This document shows, piece after piece, positions 22,602-30,975 of a stretch of 35,700 nt of DNA. Origin of the DNA: a virus; the IMG/VR virus record IMGVR_UViG_3300048800_000035, positions 1 to 35,700 of that record, one strand, 5' to 3'. Positions within the stretch are counted from its first letter, which is position 1, and each line of letters starts with the position of its first letter. Made by a program: the position numbers and the translations under genes. The notes below the pieces were generated by a model. It did no database searches, was not told the origin of the DNA, and was given only the letters and a program-made list of their open reading frames with translations.

Positions 22602-23797
22602 AGAAATTTTCTATCTTTTGTGGCCGAGAGCATCATTATAAAAGACTTCACTCGGTAGTATCCGAATTGGAAAACAGGGGATGCGAAACCGGTTTTTATA
22701 TCAGCGACAATGGTTGGAACATTGATCCTGCTAGTGCATATTTGACTAGGTATGGGCAGACATTCAAACACTCGTTGGACTATTATTCACCAGATAGCAC
22801 ACCAGTCGTATCAAACATGGTACAAAAAGCCTTGCTTGGGTTTGGAATACCAGAGTTCGATAATGACTTGTTTGGTTCCATAGACCCCCATTCAATTGTT
22901 TATGCGCTTCGTGAATTCTCTGAATTTCTAGTTGCGACTGACAAGATGCTTGATATAGAAAAACCAGACAGTGTGCTAATTTTGCACTCGAATAATGCGT
23001 GGTGTCGCGCACTTGCCTATCTTTGCTCCGAAAGACAAATTCCAGTTTCGTCTTTTCAAGAGGGGCTACTTCGCAACAGGGATCAAGAGACACAGGGAAA
23101 ACAATCATCGGCGGCCGACTATGTTTCAACACTGTTTGTTTGGTCAGAAGCATCCAGGCAAGCCTACCTTGCCGCTGGCATCCCAGAAGAAAAGATCGTC
23201 GTTACGGGAATGTCACACCTTGACCAGTATCTAACGCTGATTCAAGAGGGAAAGATCAACAAGCCTTACATCAAGGCACAGTTTGGATTCAGGCCTAGCC
23301 AGACGCTTATCACACTCGCCCTGCCACAACTTTCCCGCTTTGACGGCGATGTGAATGTGACGCTTACCCAAATGTCCGAGTGGGCATCTAAGAACTTAGT
23401 CCAACTAGCTATCAGACTCCATCCATTCGAGTCACCAGACTCCGTTATGTCATTGCAAAACGGCATAAAGAATCCGATGGTGAAAGTCATTACGCAGGGA
23501 GAGTTGCCAGAGTTGATTTTAGCGTCGGATGTGGTAGTATCCCAACATTCTACGGCGGCAGTTGAGGCGCTGGCGTTGGGCGTTCCACTGGCGGAGATCG
23601 ACCTGAGTAATTTTGGCGTACTCGAATCTTTGGCCTCTCAGCATGTTGCAATCAGTATCAACAGTGGCGAGTTGGATAAACTTCTCAAGCCGATGGATGG
23701 CATCATTCCGCAGGTGCTTGTGCCGTGGAAAGTAACCAACCTGGGGCAGTTGGACGGACACGCGACGGAACGAATTGTGGATAGGTTGCTGGCGTAA
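22598..23797 (+). CDS. GT-B glycosyltransferase-like protein, 399 aa
   Basis: The sequence follows the GT-B layout of UDP-sugar epimerase and polysialyltransferase-like enzymes: FSIFCGREHHYKRLHSVV at the start, and PVSSFQEGLLRNR and TLFVWSEASRQAYLAAGIP in the middle. It then has the interdomain VVTGMSHLDQY, a LAIRLHPFESPDS strand with an RLHP motif, and ASDVVVSQHSTAAVEALALGVP in the donor-site region. The sugar donor is unknown. GTG starts in a GTGA overlap with the GIY-YIG gene, so its translation now depends on the mobile gene or the shared message. TAATG joins it to the next gene. Confidence 0.68.
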   Translation: MKKFSIFCGREHHYKRLHSVVSELENRGCETGFYISDNGWNIDPASAYLTRYGQTFKHSLDYYSPDSTPVVSNMVQKALLGFGIPEFDNDLFGSIDPHSIVYALREFSEFLVATDKMLDIEKPDSVLILHSNNAWCRALAYLCSERQIPVSSFQEGLLRNRDQETQGKQSSAADYVSTLFVWSEASRQAYLAAGIPEEKIVVTGMSHLDQYLTLIQEGKINKPYIKAQFGFRPSQTLITLALPQLSRFDGDVNVTLTQMSEWASKNLVQLAIRLHPFESPDSVMSLQNGIKNPMVKVITQGELPELILASDVVVSQHSTAAVEALALGVPLAEIDLSNFGVLESLASQHVAISINSGELDKLLKPMDGIIPQVLVPWKVTNLGQLDGHATERIVDRLLA

Positions 23798-25029
23798 TGC
23801 AGATTAGCCTAATAATTCCAACGCATAATCGAAGCGGGGCGCTCACAAGACATCTTGAAATGCTTGCGCGACAGACACTTGACCCAGCGTTGTTTGAGAT
23901 TGTCGTGGTGCAAGACGGCGTGGATACAATCATGCTCCCCGATATAAAGCGCCGTTCTGAAAAGAACATGCAGTTGAAGGTTGTTGAGTCGGAACACAAG
24001 GGGCCAGCGGCAGCAAGAAACCTCGGCGCGAAGTATGCTGATGGAAACGTGCTATGCTTTGTTGGAGACGACACATTTCCACATCGCAGCTTGCTCTACA
24101 GACATTGGCTACAACATTTCAGCATGGCAAGTAATGGACAAGTAGGGGCGGTACAGGGGTATACGGACTGGTGGGCAGACCTTCCGCCATTAGACTTCGA
24201 GAACTTTTTGTTGGAGTCTGGACTACAAGCAAACTGGTCTAGTCTCAAGAACGACAATGGCACTTGGAAAACAGACGCCAGTGGGTTTTGCCTGACAACT
24301 AACTTCTCGATTGCTAAGTCCGAGTTTGAAAGACTCGGCGGATTCAGCGAAGAGTTTCCCCACGCCGCTTGGGAGGACGTGGAGTTTGGCTACAAGGGAA
24401 CCAAGTTCGGCCTCAAGACTGCTTTTGAACCACAAGCTGTCAATCATCACGCTCACCGGCAGACGTTCGACGGGTATGTTGTAAGGAACCTGAAAGAGGG
24501 GGCGAGTAGGATTATCCTGTCTGGGTTACATCCCGAATCGGCGTGGGGATTGCTTGATCCGAATGCACTTCGGGAAACAAACAGTGGAATGTTTCAAGAG
24601 GCCGTGACTGTGGCACGGGAATTGAACCACGCCCATGCACCTGACATACAGAAACTTCGCAAGGAACGCTGGCAACGAGTCTTACAGTTAGCAAGCCTTG
24701 AAGGGATACGCAGGGGCATTGCCGAGAAGTCTAAGAAGTATCCGGTGTGGCAGGCAATTCAACACCTTCACCTGCAAGAACAGACCCAGCATGTCGTGAC
24801 AACGGCTAGGAACATCGAGACTGGCAATCTTGCTTACGCCGAGACAAGCGCGGAGTGGGCCTTACAAGCCAACATGGACAACTGGGCGCTGTGGATGGTG
24901 AGGGCGGAAGTAAGCAAGGTGATGGGAGATAAAGTCTCGGCGCTGAGATATGCTTCTACTGGAACCAAGTTGGGGCCTGGCGAGGCGTGGCCGATAGAAT
25001 TTATCAAATCAATAAGTGAGGCGCAATGA
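23797..25029 (+). CDS. GT2 (GT-A fold) glycosyltransferase, 410 aa
   Basis: A typical family 2 transferase: SLIIPTHNRSGALTRHLEML nucleotide-binding start, VVVQDG, a GPAAARNLGAKYADGNVLCFVGDDT region with the metal-binding GDD, and an LGGFSEEFPHAAWEDVEFGYK motif with the ED that holds the catalytic base. The last ~150 residues are helical and repeat-like (NLAYAETSAEWALQANMDNWALWMVRAEVSK), suggesting a short TPR-like tail. Donor and acceptor cannot be predicted. ATGA couples it to the next gene. Confidence 0.85.
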   Translation: MQISLIIPTHNRSGALTRHLEMLARQTLDPALFEIVVVQDGVDTIMLPDIKRRSEKNMQLKVVESEHKGPAAARNLGAKYADGNVLCFVGDDTFPHRSLLYRHWLQHFSMASNGQVGAVQGYTDWWADLPPLDFENFLLESGLQANWSSLKNDNGTWKTDASGFCLTTNFSIAKSEFERLGGFSEEFPHAAWEDVEFGYKGTKFGLKTAFEPQAVNHHAHRQTFDGYVVRNLKEGASRIILSGLHPESAWGLLDPNALRETNSGMFQEAVTVARELNHAHAPDIQKLRKERWQRVLQLASLEGIRRGIAEKSKKYPVWQAIQHLHLQEQTQHVVTTARNIETGNLAYAETSAEWALQANMDNWALWMVRAEVSKVMGDKVSALRYASTGTKLGPGEAWPIEFIKSISEAQ

Positions 25030-25208
25030 CAGCCCTTGAAATGGTTGACGGAAAGTATTACGAGCAGGGAAGTGATGAATATCAATTAGCAATCGAGAAC
25101 ATGGCCAAGGAATACCCACAAGCCAAGACCGAATGTTTGCTGGTAAGACAATTCTGGAACCAGAGGGTAAATCTAGAACGTGCCGTTGTGCTGGCGGGAA
25201 CCAAGTGA
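25026..25208 (+). CDS. Small hypothetical protein, 60 aa
   Basis: Starts as ATGA after the GT2 gene and ends as GTGA before the Ntn-hydrolase gene. It is helical and acidic-basic mixed (YQLAIENMAKEYPQAK, LVRQFWNQRVNLERA). Function unknown. Two precise overlaps support expression. Confidence 0.6.
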   Translation: MTALEMVDGKYYEQGSDEYQLAIENMAKEYPQAKTECLLVRQFWNQRVNLERAVVLAGTK

Positions 25209-25762
25209 CTTGCATTGCTGGTATCGTTGAACCAAGTAAACGTGTTGTTTGGATTGGCGGGGACTCAGCAGCCACAAGCGGGTACGATCTCTCCATTGTC
25301 CTCGACACAAAGGTTTTCTACCACACGGGTACTAATTTCATCGTCGGTTGTTGTGGGAGCGTTAGGGCTACCAACGTCATACGTTACAAAATGACGCCTC
25401 CCGAACCAACCACTGACGACGATATGGCCTACATGGTCACTGGGTTTGTAGAGTCACTCAGGGAATCCCTCAAAGCCGCAGGTAACACCGTAAAGAACGA
25501 CGAAATGGAGTGGACTGGCGTTCAACTTCTAGTTGGTTATCACGCGAAGTTGTTTATGATCGACTCGGACTATCAGGTAAGGGAGGTTGTAACAGGTTAC
25601 GACTCTATCGGCGCTGGGGCCGACCTTGCTCTTGGAGCGTTATATGCCACTGCTGGAACGGGCGCCAAGAAGCGTATGACATTAGCAATGGAAGCGGCGG
25701 CGGTTCACAATACGGCTTGCCGACCACCCTTTTCAATATTGCGTGCGCGGTGGAGCGAATGA
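25205..25762 (+). CDS. Proteasome-beta/HslV-like Ntn hydrolase, 185 aa
   Basis: N-terminal nucleophile hydrolase fold. The correct start is GTG 25205 in a GTGA overlap, which puts Thr directly after the initiator Met (M-T-C-I-A-G-I-V). Removal of Met would expose Thr1 as the nucleophile, as in proteasome beta and HslV. WIGGDSAATSG and LDTKVF (the lysine matching Lys33) follow, then FIVGCCGSVRATNVIRY and, later, DSIGAGADLALGALYATAGTGAKKRM. No propeptide is present. It may be a protease, an amidase or a structural relative. It lies between a glycosyltransferase and a homing endonuclease, and the C-terminal few residues overlap the endonuclease's upstream frame. Confidence 0.78.
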   Translation: MTCIAGIVEPSKRVVWIGGDSAATSGYDLSIVLDTKVFYHTGTNFIVGCCGSVRATNVIRYKMTPPEPTTDDDMAYMVTGFVESLRESLKAAGNTVKNDEMEWTGVQLLVGYHAKLFMIDSDYQVREVVTGYDSIGAGADLALGALYATAGTGAKKRMTLAMEAAAVHNTACRPPFSILRARWSE

Positions 25763-25770
25763 ATTGGCAC

Positions 25771-25799
25771 TTCCAAACAAGAAAGATTGGGGATACAAT
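25771..25799 (+). promoter_or_regulatory. Probable leaderless promoter of the zinc-ribbon HNH gene
   Basis: -10 TACAAT at 25794-25799 lies exactly 6 bases before ATG 25806. The -35 at 17 bp is weak (TTCCAA, 25771-25776). The spacing matches the other three leaderless sites in the window, which is the main support. Confidence 0.5.
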
Positions 25800-25805
25800 G
25801 AAGAA

Positions 25806-26906
25806 ATGTTTGAAATTAAGCGCAGAGTAGACAGCAAACTCCCCGACAAAGAAACTCTACAAACCCTATATTGGAGTGAAATGTTGACCATGCGGGAGAT
25901 AGCAGATCGCTATGACACGCATCCCGCTACCGTCTTGTACCATCTTCGCAAGCAAAATATTCAGATAAGAGACAGAAGCGAATCGTCAATAATTGCAACC
26001 AGCAAGGGTAGGCGGTCGCATGGCAAGCGCAAATCCCCGGAGGCTGAATATACCATCGACGGTAAAATAATTTGTGATGCTTGCAAAGTTCCGAAGGACA
26101 AGAAGGAGTTTAGAGATAGGCCCGATACCAAGCGTGGAGTTTCTAGGCGATGTAACAGTTGCGCTACTGCGCGTGGTCAGTTGTGGAAACGCAGAAAGGA
26201 AATGTATCAGCGGGGAGTGGCGCTGTGCGCTAGATGTATTCGATGGTTGCCATTGGCGGAGTTCTCGGCAGACAAGACCAACTATAAATATGGTATTGCT
26301 GCTACTTGTAAAAGGTGTTCTTCTACCAATGCTGAATACCACGACTATCTTGTAGAGCGAGAAACATTGCTATCTTTCGGGATGAAATATTGTCCCGCTT
26401 GTGAACTCGTTTTCAGTGTTGACAAATTTGGGCCTCACTCCGCGTCGACGGATAAACTACAATCTGTTTGCAAAAAGTGTCGTTGGAAAATGAACAATGC
26501 GTTGTATCGACAGAAAAACCCGGAAATAAAGAGGGGCTTTTCTTCTGACGAATTGAAATTGCGGAGGAAGCAAACCGTCAAGCGGTTCTATCAAAATCAC
26601 AAGGAAATAATTCTTGTAAAACACAAATTGCGTATAGCGCGCAAGCGGAGTGGCGACGGCGGTTATACCATTGACCAGTGGACCATGTTGGTTTCTTTTT
26701 ACTCGCCCAATGGGGAATGTGTTTGTTGCAAAAAGAATGAATTGCGTCTCGGCCCGGATCACGTTAAGGCATTGGCGCGAGGCGGAAGTGGTCTTATCTT
26801 TAACATTCAGCCGATGTGTTTACCGTGCAACAATAAAAAACACGTTCGGGAAATAGAATATCGGTTTGACGGTGGCGTATATGCCAGATCGCTGATGGGA
26901 ATATAA
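25806..26906 (+). CDS. HNH homing endonuclease with HTH and three zinc ribbons, 366 aa
   Basis: The N-terminal 50 residues hold an HTH (YWSEMLTMREIADRYDTHPATVLYHLRKQ). Three repeated zinc-ribbon units follow, each CxxC, about 20 residues with an F, then CxxC: CDACKVPKDKKEF, CARCIRWLPLAEF and CPACELVFSVDKF. A basic linker leads to a C-terminal HNH domain with CVCC, the DH of LGPDHVKALARGG, FNIQPMCLPCNNKK and two bound-metal cysteine pairs. This domain order is typical of phage homing endonucleases. ATG 25806 is chosen because of the -10 at 6 nt; a GTG at 25743 is possible. The stop is TAATG with the next glycosyltransferase. It is AT-richer than its neighbours. Confidence 0.87.
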   Translation: MFEIKRRVDSKLPDKETLQTLYWSEMLTMREIADRYDTHPATVLYHLRKQNIQIRDRSESSIIATSKGRRSHGKRKSPEAEYTIDGKIICDACKVPKDKKEFRDRPDTKRGVSRRCNSCATARGQLWKRRKEMYQRGVALCARCIRWLPLAEFSADKTNYKYGIAATCKRCSSTNAEYHDYLVERETLLSFGMKYCPACELVFSVDKFGPHSASTDKLQSVCKKCRWKMNNALYRQKNPEIKRGFSSDELKLRRKQTVKRFYQNHKEIILVKHKLRIARKRSGDGGYTIDQWTMLVSFYSPNGECVCCKKNELRLGPDHVKALARGGSGLIFNIQPMCLPCNNKKHVREIEYRFDGGVYARSLMGI

Positions 26907-28039
26907 TGCAAATTTGCCACATATTTGCTGACGGTTTCAGCGAGCTGAATTCCACGCAGTTCCGTGGGATTATATTCATTGATGCTCTCAATCGGGCAGG
27001 GCACTCCGCCAGTCTTATCGGGGTCGAAAATTGGATGAAGGATACTTGTCGCGAAAAATTGGCAAGTGCCGATCTTATTGTTGTTGAGCGCATCCTTGTA
27101 GAAGAGGCGGTCGAAAGAGCGTCGTTTTGGAAGTCGCGTGGCAAGGCGATTGTTATTGACATTGATGATTCATATTCTCTCCTGCAACCATTTGAAGAAT
27201 CGGGGAACCAGGCCGCTAAATTCTGGAAACTCGGAATGGTTGATGTGAATTACGGCAATGGCATTACCTATTCCAAGAAACTTGCCGTATCCCCACTGGA
27301 TCAATTCCGACAGGGCTTGAAATATTGCACTGGACTGACTTCGCCCTCGCGTATTCTGAACGAAGATTGGAAGATGTATGCCCCCACCTGGGTACTGCCT
27401 AACTATTTGGACTCCCGCCGATATTTGCCCCACAAGAATATAAAAATCAAGTCCAGAGCAGATGAATTGATTATTGGATGGGGCGGGAGCATGTCTCATA
27501 AATTGTCGTTCGAGCGTAGTGGTGTAGCAATCGCCCTGCGCCGTGTCCTAAAGAGGCACAAGAATGTCAAATTCATGCTCTGCGGAGATAAAAGGATTCT
27601 CGACATCGTGAAACTTCCGCCGGAGCAAGTGGTATTCAGGAACTATGTGACCTATCAGGAATGGCCTAAGTCTGCCAAGAGTTTTGACATCGGCCTTGCT
27701 CCATTACAGGGCCGCTATGACTCGTCGCGATCCGAGATCAAGGCCGAGGAATACTCGACACTGGCTATTCCATTTGTGGCTACTGGATGTCCAACCTACG
27801 AACGGTTTGAACAGAAGAACATCGGTCTTTACGTACAGGATTCATTGGAGTATGATGCGGCAACTGTTGAGAAGCGTGCTGTAGAATGGGAACAGAAGTT
27901 GGAAGATATTATTACCCACTACGCCGATTACAAACAAAAGGCGCTTGATGATTCAGTCAACCTTGCGCCGTATTGGTGGGTTGATAATAGGGTCCAAGAT
28001 ATTGTAAAGACATACGAAAGCATCATCGCACATGGCTAG
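26906..28039 (+). CDS. GT4-like glycosyltransferase, 377 aa
   Basis: GT-B enzyme with an N-terminal FIDALNRAGHSASLI region and a central LTSPSRILNEDWKMYAPTWVLPNYLD (the interdomain strand of GT4 enzymes). The C-terminal domain has IIGWGGSMSHKLSFE, VKFMLCGDKR, VVFRNYVTYQEWPKSAKSFDIGLAPLQ and SEIKAEEYSTLAIPFVATGCPTYE, where the ExxxxE-like donor site is replaced by K-A-E-E. Donor unknown. It starts as TAATG after the HNH gene and overlaps the dehydratase gene by 8 bases. Confidence 0.82.
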   Translation: MQICHIFADGFSELNSTQFRGIIFIDALNRAGHSASLIGVENWMKDTCREKLASADLIVVERILVEEAVERASFWKSRGKAIVIDIDDSYSLLQPFEESGNQAAKFWKLGMVDVNYGNGITYSKKLAVSPLDQFRQGLKYCTGLTSPSRILNEDWKMYAPTWVLPNYLDSRRYLPHKNIKIKSRADELIIGWGGSMSHKLSFERSGVAIALRRVLKRHKNVKFMLCGDKRILDIVKLPPEQVVFRNYVTYQEWPKSAKSFDIGLAPLQGRYDSSRSEIKAEEYSTLAIPFVATGCPTYERFEQKNIGLYVQDSLEYDAATVEKRAVEWEQKLEDIITHYADYKQKALDDSVNLAPYWWVDNRVQDIVKTYESIIAHG

Positions 28040-28985
28040 TATATTGTTGGTCGGCGGAAGCGGCTTCATTGGTAGCCACATTTCACGCTACTTGCTTGAC
28101 AATCCCGAATATGATCGAGTTGTTATCCTATCAAGGGACTGGCACAAACAACTGGCCCTGCGGAAATCTCTAGGTAATCCAGATAAGTTCCGCTGGTTCA
28201 TTGGGGACATTCGGGACAAAGATAGACTCACAAGAGCCTTCAACGGTATTGATGTAATTGTACACGCCGGGGCGATTAAGGATCAAGTGTCGTCAGCTTA
28301 CAATCCTCGTGAAACGATGCTCACAAATGTGGTTGGAACACAGAATGTTATTGACGCGGCGATTGATTGTGGCGTGAAAAAAGTCTTGTTTATTAGCAGT
28401 GATAAGGGCACTGCACCCATTTCTTGCTACGGACACAGTAAGGCTATGGGAGAATCCCTGATTGTTGCTGCCAACACCTATTCACCTAATGGAACCAGGT
28501 TTGCTTCTTGCAGATATGGCAACGTGGTAAATTCCGCATCAAGTGTTTTGCCAATCTTTAGGCAACAGCGCGAAACAGGTACTCTCTCAATTACCGATCC
28601 GCGCTCAACAAGGTTCTGGATTACGCCGGAGCAAGCAGTTTTGTTGATATTTAAAAGCCTTGCAGAGATGCTTGGCGGCGAGGTGTTCGTTCCAAAACTT
28701 CCAGCATCACTGATTATTGACCTCGCTACAGCGGTTGCGCCAGAGGCCAAGATTGATATTATCGGCTTGCGCGTGGCTGAAAAGATTCACGAAATCATGG
28801 TCAACAATGTCGAGGCGGGCAGGACGCAAGACGTTGGATGGGGATACCGCATTGAGCCGGAGTTCAAGTTTTGGGATTCCACCGTAGCCTATCCGTCTGG
28901 TTCCCCTGTGCCGTGGGACTGGACTTACTCCTCTGCCTCGGCCACTCGCCTCACCGTGGAACAACTTCGGGCGATGATCGAATGA
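28032..28985 (+). CDS. pseB: PseB-like UDP-sugar 4,6-dehydratase/5-epimerase, 317 aa
   Basis: Extended short-chain dehydrogenase with NAD(P)-binding GGSGFIG at 8-14, GDIRD at 58-62, and the FISSDKGTAPISCYGHSK region: D124, K125 and Y133 match the Asp-Lys-Tyr set of PseB/FlaA1 enzymes, and YxxxK is Y133-K137. A later RYGNVVNSASSVLPIF and RFWITPEQAV are typical of PseB and CapD-like dehydratases. PseB converts UDP-GlcNAc to UDP-4-keto-6-deoxy-L-AltNAc, the first step to pseudaminic acid. Other 4,6-dehydratase activities are possible. Downstream genes strongly favour the pseudaminic-type route. Confidence 0.82.
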   Translation: MASILLVGGSGFIGSHISRYLLDNPEYDRVVILSRDWHKQLALRKSLGNPDKFRWFIGDIRDKDRLTRAFNGIDVIVHAGAIKDQVSSAYNPRETMLTNVVGTQNVIDAAIDCGVKKVLFISSDKGTAPISCYGHSKAMGESLIVAANTYSPNGTRFASCRYGNVVNSASSVLPIFRQQRETGTLSITDPRSTRFWITPEQAVLLIFKSLAEMLGGEVFVPKLPASLIIDLATAVAPEAKIDIIGLRVAEKIHEIMVNNVEAGRTQDVGWGYRIEPEFKFWDSTVAYPSGSPVPWDWTYSSASATRLTVEQLRAMIE

Positions 28986-29353
28986 TGAACGCCTTTGAAC
29001 TTACAGCGCAAGAACTTGGAATTACCGTGGCCGAGGTAGAGTGGGCCGTAAAGATTTCAGTTGTACATCGTAAGCATCGCAAGCAACTTAGGGAGAGACA
29101 GCGCATGGCAAATGCTGAGGCGCTGAATAAACACGAATTGGCAGAGGCTAAAGCGAAATATCCCAATCAGTGTTTCTGCATTGAGGAAGGACTTGATCCC
29201 AAGCACGATTGGAATAGCGATAAACTTATCCGCTACGACAAGAAGCGGAGATATACATATCTTGGATTCTCGACCGAGGAGTTCTATGATGATCCGATAT
29301 ATACATGCTCCACTTGCGGCAAGGAATGGCGCATTCGGATAGCAATAGCATGA
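28982..29353 (+). CDS. Small zinc-binding hypothetical protein, 123 aa
   Basis: ATG 28982 overlaps the pseB stop as ATGA; a second ATG follows at 28985. A highly basic helix (HRKHRKQLRERQRMANAEAL) is followed by C-F-C and a C-terminal CSTCGKEW, which together could form a zinc site. Unknown role. It interrupts the pathway genes. Confidence 0.6.
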   Translation: MMNAFELTAQELGITVAEVEWAVKISVVHRKHRKQLRERQRMANAEALNKHELAEAKAKYPNQCFCIEEGLDPKHDWNSDKLIRYDKKRRYTYLGFSTEEFYDDPIYTCSTCGKEWRIRIAIA

Positions 29354-29859
29354 TTCACAACTTCATCTGGTGGTTTGACAACACGGCTGACGCTTACACT
29401 CAATCTGTCATCGGAAACTTTACCGCCGATCTGATTCTATTCAGTCTGCCTGCGCTGTGGGTGTTCTTGAGGACTATACGGCAGGGCCGTATCTTGAAGA
29501 ACTTCGGTCGTGAGATGAAGGTAAGTCCAGACGGGCAGGCGGCGGTAAATGCTGTTGACGGTGAGATTCTTATGGCCGGCAAGGGCGGTATTGAGAACCT
29601 CACTCATACTAAGGCGGTCGAAGAAAACCCCCTGTTTGCTTCCAATTCAAAGTGGATCGCCTTTCAGAGGCAGGTTGAGGGGGCGTGGGAAGTGTGGGCA
29701 ATCGACGTTGAAACTCGCAAGACCGTTAGCCTTGGAACGGTTGCCGGAGACAAGCGCCGAATGATTGAGTGGCAACCGAACAACGATCTTGTTATTCAGA
29801 TGGGCGGAACGTACCTAACGGTTTACCAGCAAGAGATTGAAAAGAGACTCAAGCAATAG
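29350..29859 (+). CDS. Membrane-anchored protein with TolB/WD40-like C-terminal part, 169 aa
   Basis: The first 45 residues contain one transmembrane helix (TADLILFSLPALWVFLRTI), then a positive stretch. The rest looks like two beta-propeller blades: MKVSPDGQAAVNAVDGEI, then SNSKWIAFQRQVEGAWEVWAIDVETRK and IEWQPNNDLVIQM. This is too short for a full propeller. Its role in a sugar cluster is unknown. It starts as ATGA. Confidence 0.6.
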   Translation: MIHNFIWWFDNTADAYTQSVIGNFTADLILFSLPALWVFLRTIRQGRILKNFGREMKVSPDGQAAVNAVDGEILMAGKGGIENLTHTKAVEENPLFASNSKWIAFQRQVEGAWEVWAIDVETRKTVSLGTVAGDKRRMIEWQPNNDLVIQMGGTYLTVYQQEIEKRLKQ

Positions 29860-29892
29860 GATTATGTCAATGCAAATTTACAACGGTGAATT

Positions 29893-30975
29893 ATGCAAGG
29901 TGTAATACCGTACTCGACGAGTTTTATCACCGATGAGGACAAGAAGGCGGTGCTGGCCGTTCTGGATTCCAACTGGCTCACTCGCGGCAAGTTGACCAAG
30001 GAACTTGAGGCCAAACTCTGTGAACTGACGGGCAAGAAACATGCCGTAATGGTCAACAATGGGACTACTGCATTGTTGGCGGCGGTTGAGGCAACGCATA
30101 CCTTTGATGTTTATACTCCTGTTCTGACGTTTTCGGCTGTAGCAAATGCAGCGGAGATGGCATCTACCCAGCCTGAAATACATTTCCACGATGTTTGTGA
30201 AGATACGCTTTGTGTAGATTGGAACCAGTCCGCAGGCATTGATGGAACAATAGTCGCAATGGATTATGCGGGCTATCCGAGTCTTAGATCGTGGCCTCCG
30301 CATTATATGGGTGATATTGTTTTGGATGCCGCTCACAGTATCGGGGCAACGATCAACGGTGAACCCAATACTAAGTTTGCCAACATTGCCACTTATTCCT
30401 TCCATCCTACTAAAACGGTAACGTCCGCTGAGGGTGGGGCCATCGTTTGCGATAGTGATAGTATCTATGAGGAATTACTTCTTCTCCGGAACAACGGTAT
30501 TGACATTAAGACTGGATTGCGCGTTACAACCGGGTTGAACTTGCATTGCGACGAACTCTCCTGTGCCCTACTCCTGTCGCAACTAACCCGACTGAAATCC
30601 AACATTGCCCGCAAGCATGAAATCGCCAAGATGTATATGGATAGGTGGAAAGATGATCTGCGCCTCATTCTTCCTGTCTACGATGAGGGACATGCCTTCC
30701 ACCTGTATCCCGTTCGACTGTCTACCGCCGTGAATTGCACCGTTGAGGAATTTCGTGCCAAGTTATTGACTTACGGCGTTGCTAGCCAAAGACATTACCG
30801 ATTGTTGAGCAACATGCCTATCTATGCCTACATGAATTTGGACGGTTGTTACCCCGTAGCAGAACGCGCTTACGAAAGGCTTGTGTCAATCCCCATGTAC
30901 GCGGGCTTAGACGATAACCAAGTTCGCATTGTTATGAACGCAGTAGATGGGAGCTTAGATGCCTACTCAAGATAG
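29893..30975 (+). CDS. pseC: PseC-like DegT/DnrJ/EryC1/StrS aminotransferase, 360 aa
   Basis: PLP-dependent sugar aminotransferase. NNGTTAL at 55-61 holds phosphate; D145 in VLDAAHS pairs with the PLP ring nitrogen; K174 in YSFHPTKTVTSAEGG is the Schiff-base lysine. The length and the start (SFITDEDKKAVLAVLDSNWLTRGKL) are typical. PseC adds an amino group from glutamate at C4 of the PseB product. About 33 bases separate it from the previous gene, with a short frame of 13 codons (29864-29905) overlapping its ATG. It overlaps the next gene by 17 bases. Confidence 0.85.
   Translation: MQGVIPYSTSFITDEDKKAVLAVLDSNWLTRGKLTKELEAKLCELTGKKHAVMVNNGTTALLAAVEATHTFDVYTPVLTFSAVANAAEMASTQPEIHFHDVCEDTLCVDWNQSAGIDGTIVAMDYAGYPSLRSWPPHYMGDIVLDAAHSIGATINGEPNTKFANIATYSFHPTKTVTSAEGGAIVCDSDSIYEELLLLRNNGIDIKTGLRVTTGLNLHCDELSCALLLSQLTRLKSNIARKHEIAKMYMDRWKDDLRLILPVYDEGHAFHLYPVRLSTAVNCTVEEFRAKLLTYGVASQRHYRLLSNMPIYAYMNLDGCYPVAERAYERLVSIPMYAGLDDNQVRIVMNAVDGSLDAYSR

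Noticed and set aside
25743-25805. GTG 25743 as the start of the HNH gene
   Set aside because: The -10 at 25794-25799 and the 6-nt spacing to ATG 25806 match three other genes; the extra 21 residues look like a shadow of the Ntn-hydrolase end and the gap.
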